Assembly (NCBI RefSeq): GCF_030065535.1
Contig: NZ_JASJND010000004.1
Span: 248,001-312,000 of the forward strand
Origin: Microbacterium dauci
GTDB taxonomy: Bacteria; Actinomycetota; Actinomycetes; Actinomycetales; Microbacteriaceae
Reading direction: 5' to 3'
Length of the DNA stretch: 64,000 nucleotides
Below, one piece after another: positions 59,556-64,000 of this stretch. Each line of letters starts with the position of its first letter. Positions within the stretch are counted from its first letter, which is position 1. The notes beneath the pieces were generated by a model that was not told where the DNA came from, made no database searches, and was given only the letters and a program-made list of their open reading frames with translations. The position numbers were made by a program, and so were the translations under genes.

Positions 59556-59659
59556 GGACTGGTCATTGATACCCATTCGAGATGGCCTGAGACTTTCTTG
59601 CGGACGTAGGCGTCCATCCCGCGACCCGGATGTCATCGTCGACATCGAACGGAGAGAAC

Positions 59660-61039
59660 ATGTCTTCCCCCACCGCCGCAGACCCCGCGGCATCCACCCC
59701 GCGCAGCTCGCTCAAGCGCGTCGTCGCCGCCTCGATGGCCGGCACCGTCGTCGAGTGGTACGAGTTCTTCCTCTACGCGACCGCCGCGAGCCTCGTCTTC
59801 GGCACCTACTTCTTCCCGCCCACCGGTTCGACGCTCGACGGCGTCATCGCCGCGTTCGTGACCTACGCGGTCGGCTTCATCGCGCGCCCGCTCGGCGGCA
59901 TCGTCTTCGGCCAGATCGGCGACCGCTTCGGCCGCAAGCCGACCCTGCAGGCGACGATCATCATCGTCGGCGCAGCGACCTTCCTCATGGGCTGCCTCCC
60001 CGGATTCAACGACATCGGCTTCTGGGCGCCGGCGCTCCTCGTCGCACTGCGCTTCATCCAGGGCTTCGCCGTCGGCGGCGAGTGGGGCGGCGCCGTCCTG
60101 CTCGTGGCCGAGCAGAGCCCGAACCGCGAGCGCGCGTTCTGGTCGAGCTGGCCGCAGGCCGCCGTGCCGGTCGGCAACCTGCTCGCGACGCTCGTGCTGC
60201 TCATCACCTCGTGGGTGCTGAGCTCGGAGGACTTCCTCGGGTGGGGCTGGCGTATCGCGTTCTGGCTGTCGGCCGTGATCGTGCTCGTCGGGTTCTACAT
60301 CCGCCGCCACGTCGAGGAGGCACCGATCTTCCTCGAGGCGAAGGCGCAGGTCGAGGCCGAGAAGGCCGTCTCGTACGGTGTGCTCGAGGTGCTCCGCCGC
60401 TACCCGGTGGGCGTGCTGCAGGCCATGGGCGTCCGCTTCGCGGAGAACATCGTCTACTACATCGTCGTGAGCTTCTCGATCGTCTACCTCAAGGCGGTGC
60501 ACGAGTACGACACCAGCCAGCTGCTGCTCGCCCTCCTCATCGCGCACGTCGTGCACTTCCTCGTGATCCCGCAGGTGGGTCGCCTCGCCGACCGCATCGG
60601 ACGCCGTCCCGTCGCCCTCACCGGCGCCGCGCTCAGCGCGGCATGGGCGTTCTTCGCCTTCCCGATGTTCGACACGCTGAACCCCGTCCTCATCGTGCTG
60701 GCCGTGACGATCGGCCTCTGCTTCCACGCGTTCCTCTACGCGCCGCAGCCCGCCATCATGGCCGAGCTCTTCCCGACCCGCATGCGGTACTCGGGAGTCT
60801 CGCTGGGCTCGCAGGTAACCGCCATCGCCGCTGGTTCGCTCGCCCCGATCCTCGCGACCCAGTGGCTGCGCGACTTCGGCTCCTGGACCCCGGTGTCGAT
60901 CTACATCGCCGTCGCCTGCGTCATCACCGGCGCCACCATCCTCGTCATGCGCGAGACGAAGGGTGTGTCGCTGCAGGCGATCGACGACGCGGATGCCGCG
61001 CGCACGGCGCAGCTGCGCGGCGAGAAGAGCGCGGTATGA
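59660..61039 (+). CDS. MFS transporter, metabolite:H+ symporter (MHS) family
   Basis: A 459-residue transporter with 12 helices. N-terminal SMAGTVVEWYEFFLYATAASLVFG, FARPLGGIVFGQIGDRFGRKPTL-type loop and GFAVGGEWGGAVLLVAE are the MHS signatures (ProP, KgtP, ShiA relatives). Substrates of this family are organic acids and compatible solutes. With the adjoining dehydrogenase a hydroxy acid such as 3-hydroxybutyrate is plausible. GGAGAG precedes the ATG at 59660. Its stop overlaps the dehydrogenase ATG (ATGA). Confidence 0.9.
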   Translation: MSSPTAADPAASTPRSSLKRVVAASMAGTVVEWYEFFLYATAASLVFGTYFFPPTGSTLDGVIAAFVTYAVGFIARPLGGIVFGQIGDRFGRKPTLQATIIIVGAATFLMGCLPGFNDIGFWAPALLVALRFIQGFAVGGEWGGAVLLVAEQSPNRERAFWSSWPQAAVPVGNLLATLVLLITSWVLSSEDFLGWGWRIAFWLSAVIVLVGFYIRRHVEEAPIFLEAKAQVEAEKAVSYGVLEVLRRYPVGVLQAMGVRFAENIVYYIVVSFSIVYLKAVHEYDTSQLLLALLIAHVVHFLVIPQVGRLADRIGRRPVALTGAALSAAWAFFAFPMFDTLNPVLIVLAVTIGLCFHAFLYAPQPAIMAELFPTRMRYSGVSLGSQVTAIAAGSLAPILATQWLRDFGSWTPVSIYIAVACVITGATILVMRETKGVSLQAIDDADAARTAQLRGEKSAV

Positions 61040-61845
61040 CCGACCTCCACACTCCCGGCGGTGCGGTGGGCTCCCCCCAGCCCACCGGCCGCCGGGCCGT
61101 CGGCTCACTCGACGGGCGCCGTGCGCTCGTCACCGGCGGCGCGAGCGGCATCGGCCAGGCGTGCGCCACGGCGTTCGCCGCCGCCGGTGCCCACGTCACC
61201 GTCGCCGACATCGACGCGGACGGCGCCCAGCGCGTCGCCGCGTCGATCGGCGGCGAGGCGTGGCACGTCGACCTCGCCGACACCGCCTCGCTCCACGATC
61301 TGCGGCTCGATGTCGACATCCTCGTGAACAATGCGGGCATCCAGCACGTGCGACCGCTCGAGGAGTTCGAGCCCGACCGGTTCTCGTTCATGCTCCGCCT
61401 CATGCTCGAGGCGCCGTTCCTCCTCATCCGGGCGGCCCTGCCCGGCATGTACGAGCGCGGCTTCGGTCGCATCCTCAACATGTCGAGCGTGCACGGGCTC
61501 GTGGCATCCCCGTACAAGTCGGCCTACGTGGCGGCCAAGCACGGCCTCGAGGGGCTGTCGAAGGCGACGGCACTCGAGGGTGGCGCCCACGGTGTGACGA
61601 GCAACTGCATCAACCCGGGCTACGTGCGCTCGCCGCTCGTCGAGAAGCAGATCGCCGACCAGGCGAAGCTGCACGGCATCGGCGAGGACGAGGTGCTCGA
61701 AGGCGTGCTGCTCGCCGAGGCTGCGGTGAAGCGCCTGGTCGAACCCGACGAGGTCGCGGCGCTCGCCGTCTTCCTCGCCGGCGACGGCGCCGGGATGATC
61801 AGCGGCGCGAGCTACACGATGGACGGCGGCTGGTCGGCGCGCTGA
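61036..61845 (+). CDS. Short-chain dehydrogenase, 3-hydroxybutyrate dehydrogenase-like
   Basis: A 269-residue NAD-dependent SDR. Rossmann motif TGGASGIGQACATAF, NNAGIQHVRPLEEF, catalytic Ser in NMSSVHGLV and the YVAAKHG Tyr-Lys pair (SAYVAAKHGLEGLSKA). The C-terminal ISGASYTMDGGWSAR and the NNAGIQHV and PYKSAYVAAKHG contexts match 3-hydroxybutyrate dehydrogenases. It overlaps the transporter gene, so uptake and oxidation appear coupled. The first 25 residues are an unusual Pro/Gly extension. Confidence 0.85.
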   Translation: MTDLHTPGGAVGSPQPTGRRAVGSLDGRRALVTGGASGIGQACATAFAAAGAHVTVADIDADGAQRVAASIGGEAWHVDLADTASLHDLRLDVDILVNNAGIQHVRPLEEFEPDRFSFMLRLMLEAPFLLIRAALPGMYERGFGRILNMSSVHGLVASPYKSAYVAAKHGLEGLSKATALEGGAHGVTSNCINPGYVRSPLVEKQIADQAKLHGIGEDEVLEGVLLAEAAVKRLVEPDEVAALAVFLAGDGAGMISGASYTMDGGWSAR

Positions 61846-61851
61846 CGCAGG

Positions 61852-62997
61852 TCAGCGGAAGATCGCGCTGAAGAGGCTGCCGAAGAGTCCGGACTGGATC
61901 GCGACGAACCCGATCCCGAACACCGCGACCATCACGATCGCGACCCAGGGCACACCACCCTGCAGCCGCCGACCCTGGAGGGCGACACCGACGGGCGGTC
62001 GGAGCGCTTCGACCGGGGGTGTGAACGGGAGGGATGCCGCGCCCGCGGCATCCGCTGGTCCAGACGTCATCGCGGTCTGAGACGTCATCGCGAGTCGGTC
62101 GTCGCGCCATCGCTCCCACTGCCCGAGCTTGTCGAGCAGCGCGCCGACCACAGAGAACAGCCAGGCCCAGGTGTTCGGATCGAGGGTCGAGAAGTCGCGC
62201 TTCGCGTAGAGGAAGAGCCAGTCGTCGACGATCTCGACGTCGAGCTGCGCCGCGTGGTCGATGAAGCGGGCCATGATGTCGGGCGTGAACAGGTAGAGCG
62301 CGTCCTGCTCGTAGCCGCGCGGGCAGTACAACGCGAAGTGCTGGTCGAAGTCGCCCTCGAAGCTCAGCCGCTGATCCTTGTCGAAGACCTGCGGCAGGTT
62401 CGACCCGAACAGCGCGTTGTTGCCGACGGCGTCGAGGACGATGTGGGGCAGCGGGGTCGCGAGCTTGATCGCGACGTATCCCCAGCGATGGGTGGTCTGG
62501 TTCTTGCCCGACCCGGTCGTGTACCGGTAGTTCGCGAACTCCACGAACCGTGGACGGTCGCCGCGCAGCAGATCGGATGCCTGCCGCGAGCTGCCGTGCG
62601 AGAAGATCATGCCCGGCAGCGCCGGTGCGGGCGCGGTGGGGAACCAGGTCATGCCGTTCGCCTGCGCGAACCGGTCGAGCCGGTACCAGCGCTCGCCCGA
62701 CCTGCCGATGCCGCGGATGATGAGCGCCCCGACCCCCACGCCCGCGCCAGCGACCACGACCACGGTCATGACCGCGCCGGTCGCCGCGGCTGCACCGCCG
62801 CCCGATCCGATCACCGTGATCAGACCGATGCCGACGTTCAGCAGCACGATGCCGAAGATGACCGCCGCGATGATGCCGACGACGAGACCGGCCGTGCCGC
62901 CGCTCGGCGCACGGCCCGATGCGACGAGCTGCTGCCGGTAGGCCTTGACCGTCGCGCGGTCGACCGGCTCGGTGAGGGGGCGCGGGTCGAAGCTCAT
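61852..62997 (-). CDS. Membrane protein, unassigned
   Basis: A 381-residue protein. Two helices lie near the N-terminus (AGLVVGIIAAVIFGIVLLNVGIGLITVIG and GAVMTVVVVAGAGVGVGALII), a large soluble part follows (SGERWYRLDRFAQANGMTWFPTAPAPALPGMIF, then RFVEFANYRYTTGSGKNQTTHRWGYVAIKL), and one helix is at the end. The middle resembles a conserved actinobacterial domain seen in membrane proteins of unknown role. The ATG at 62997 is eight bases after TACGGT on minus (63010-63005), a leaderless start. It ends seven bases before the convergent dehydrogenase. Confidence 0.75.
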   Translation of the reverse strand: MSFDPRPLTEPVDRATVKAYRQQLVASGRAPSGGTAGLVVGIIAAVIFGIVLLNVGIGLITVIGSGGGAAAATGAVMTVVVVAGAGVGVGALIIRGIGRSGERWYRLDRFAQANGMTWFPTAPAPALPGMIFSHGSSRQASDLLRGDRPRFVEFANYRYTTGSGKNQTTHRWGYVAIKLATPLPHIVLDAVGNNALFGSNLPQVFDKDQRLSFEGDFDQHFALYCPRGYEQDALYLFTPDIMARFIDHAAQLDVEIVDDWLFLYAKRDFSTLDPNTWAWLFSVVGALLDKLGQWERWRDDRLAMTSQTAMTSGPADAAGAASLPFTPPVEALRPPVGVALQGRRLQGGVPWVAIVMVAVFGIGFVAIQSGLFGSLFSAIFR

Positions 62998-63023
62998 GCC
63001 CGCCACCGTACCGGGCGGGGGTG

Positions 63024-64000
63024 TCAGGGGTTCAGGGGGTCGGGGATGTCGTATCCGAGTGCCGTGCCCTCGGGGATCTCGGCGGCCTCGAGATGTGGAT
63101 CGGCGACGAGGGCCGCGACGAGCTCCGCCGACCCGCCGACGATCGTCGAGTCGAAGTCGATCTCACTGACCAGCACCCACGCCCGGTCGTCGGGCCACGC
63201 GAGGCTCGGGCTGTAGGCGCCGGGCGGGAACCCGTGCGACTCGGCCTTGACGTCGCGCCACGGCGCTGTCAGCACCCAGTCTTCGTCGGTGAGCGCGGAG
63301 ACACCACCGGAGAACAGCACGAAGTCACGGTTCGGAAGGCGCAGGCGAGGACCCTCGGAGACGTCCCGTGACAGGATGCCCTCCTGCCACGTCGGGCGCC
63401 GGAAGACGTTGTTCCACACATCCTTGAAGCTGCGACCGAGCATCTGGTTGTGGCGGGCGATCGAGCCGTCATCGTCGGCCTGATAGAACGCACGCGACGG
63501 ACCGATGCCGAGGTGCCCGACCAGACCGCCATGTCCGTCCCAGAGCGCGGCGAAACCGGCATCCGGTGTGCTGGTGTGACGGGAGAGCACGCGCGTGACC
63601 GAGGCGAGAATGTCCGTCGGCAGCGCGCTTTGGTCAGGGTCGTGATAGCGCCACCCTTCGGCGTCGCGCGGGTCATTCTCCCGATTCGCGACCTCGTCGC
63701 GACGTGCGAGCGCGTCCCATTGCGCCAGCGGGTGCATCGTCGTCCCCAGCGCTACGGCAGTCTGCGCCCACGTCACCCGCTCGTCCTCGATGTCGAGACC
63801 GGGATGCCGCTCCATGAACGCCGTCCACGCCCGCTCGTCGGAGTACGGCTGCGGCGGCCATGCCGCGCCGATCGGTCGATCTCGGGATGCCGGGTGGAAC
63901 ACCCGCGCATAGGCCTCGAAGCCGCGCGGCACGACGTCGTGCATCGTCCCGCGCCACGGGTCGTCGATGCGCTCCCGCAGCCAGTCGCCGGCAGAGACAT
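63024..64000 (-). CDS. Hypothetical protein, 5' end beyond the window
   Basis: The frame stays open to the window edge. Before an internal Met at 63944 it reads SAGDWLRERIDDPWRGTMHD, so the true start lies outside. The visible part is soluble and Trp-rich (PIGAAWPPQPYSDERAWTAFMERHPG, HLGIGPSRAFYQ, ILFSGGVSAL-like VLFSGGVSALTDEDWVL, DRAWVLVSEIDFDSTIVGGS). It looks like a conserved actinobacterial family with no named function. It reads from the same strand as, and 26 bases before, the preceding gene. Confidence 0.75.
   Translation of the reverse strand, partial: VSAGDWLRERIDDPWRGTMHDVVPRGFEAYARVFHPASRDRPIGAAWPPQPYSDERAWTAFMERHPGLDIEDERVTWAQTAVALGTTMHPLAQWDALARRDEVANRENDPRDAEGWRYHDPDQSALPTDILASVTRVLSRHTSTPDAGFAALWDGHGGLVGHLGIGPSRAFYQADDDGSIARHNQMLGRSFKDVWNNVFRRPTWQEGILSRDVSEGPRLRLPNRDFVLFSGGVSALTDEDWVLTAPWRDVKAESHGFPPGAYSPSLAWPDDRAWVLVSEIDFDSTIVGGSAELVAALVADPHLEAAEIPEGTALGYDIPDPLNP

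Overview
The window is a high-GC actinobacterial chromosome segment that spans the replication origin. The gene set points to Microbacteriaceae, most likely Microbacterium or a close relative. Evidence includes NucS in place of MutS/MutL, CrgA, the FhaA-FhaB-PstP-RodA-PbpA-PknA-PknB operon, DUF3566 after gyrA, actinobacterial dnaA-dnaN-recF-dciA-gyrB-gyrA order without gnd, and heavy use of the word GGATGCC/GGCATCC. No mobile element, CRISPR array or rRNA operon was seen.

Layout. 1-6.0 kb is accessory: a LacI regulator and MFS exporter diverging around an operator, the mismatch endonuclease NucS, a secreted Ig-like protein, an HTH-membrane fusion, a HAD phosphatase, a cold-shock protein and a decayed sugar-kinase gene next to tRNA-Leu. 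6.3-15.2 kb is the growth and division signalling operon (two FHA proteins, PP2C phosphatase, RodA, class B PBP, two Ser/Thr kinases with PASTA domains). 15.2-20.2 kb carries a glutamine amidotransferase, class E sortase with a small membrane partner, crgA, a rhomboid protease, a cyclophilin, YbaK and Nudix genes. 20.3-20.5 kb has tRNA-Ala and tRNA-Ile.

21.3-31.3 kb is the leftward replication block (DUF3566, gyrA, gyrB, dciA, recF, dnaN, oriC, dnaA). 31.6-38.5 kb is the rightward block rpmH, rnpA, yidD, yidC, khpB, rsmG, parA, parB, with four parS sites between the rsmG start and parA and a fifth at 38.5 kb. 38.6-47.1 kb holds trxA, trxB, murJ, a DUF6049 protein, a methyltransferase and the CCA-adding enzyme. 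47.1-52.5 kb holds an XRE/membrane pair, a GAF regulator with an aldehyde dehydrogenase and DUF779, and a lipoprotein.

52.7-58.5 kb is a compact nonulosonic-acid (sialic acid-like, possibly Kdn) synthesis and polymer cluster: GT2, polysialyltransferase-like protein, CMP-sugar synthetase fused to a HAD phosphatase, NeuB, and a DUF6716-type glycosyltransferase. It has no NeuC epimerase. I regard it as the most interesting locus. 58.6-61.8 kb is a LysR-controlled transporter and hydroxybutyrate dehydrogenase-like pair. The window ends in two unassigned genes.

A recurrent promoter theme is leaderless expression: at least thirteen genes have a TANNNT hexamer ending 6-8 bases before the start codon. 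Start sites were moved from the longest open frame wherever this signature, a ribosome-binding site or an overlap with the upstream gene decided it.
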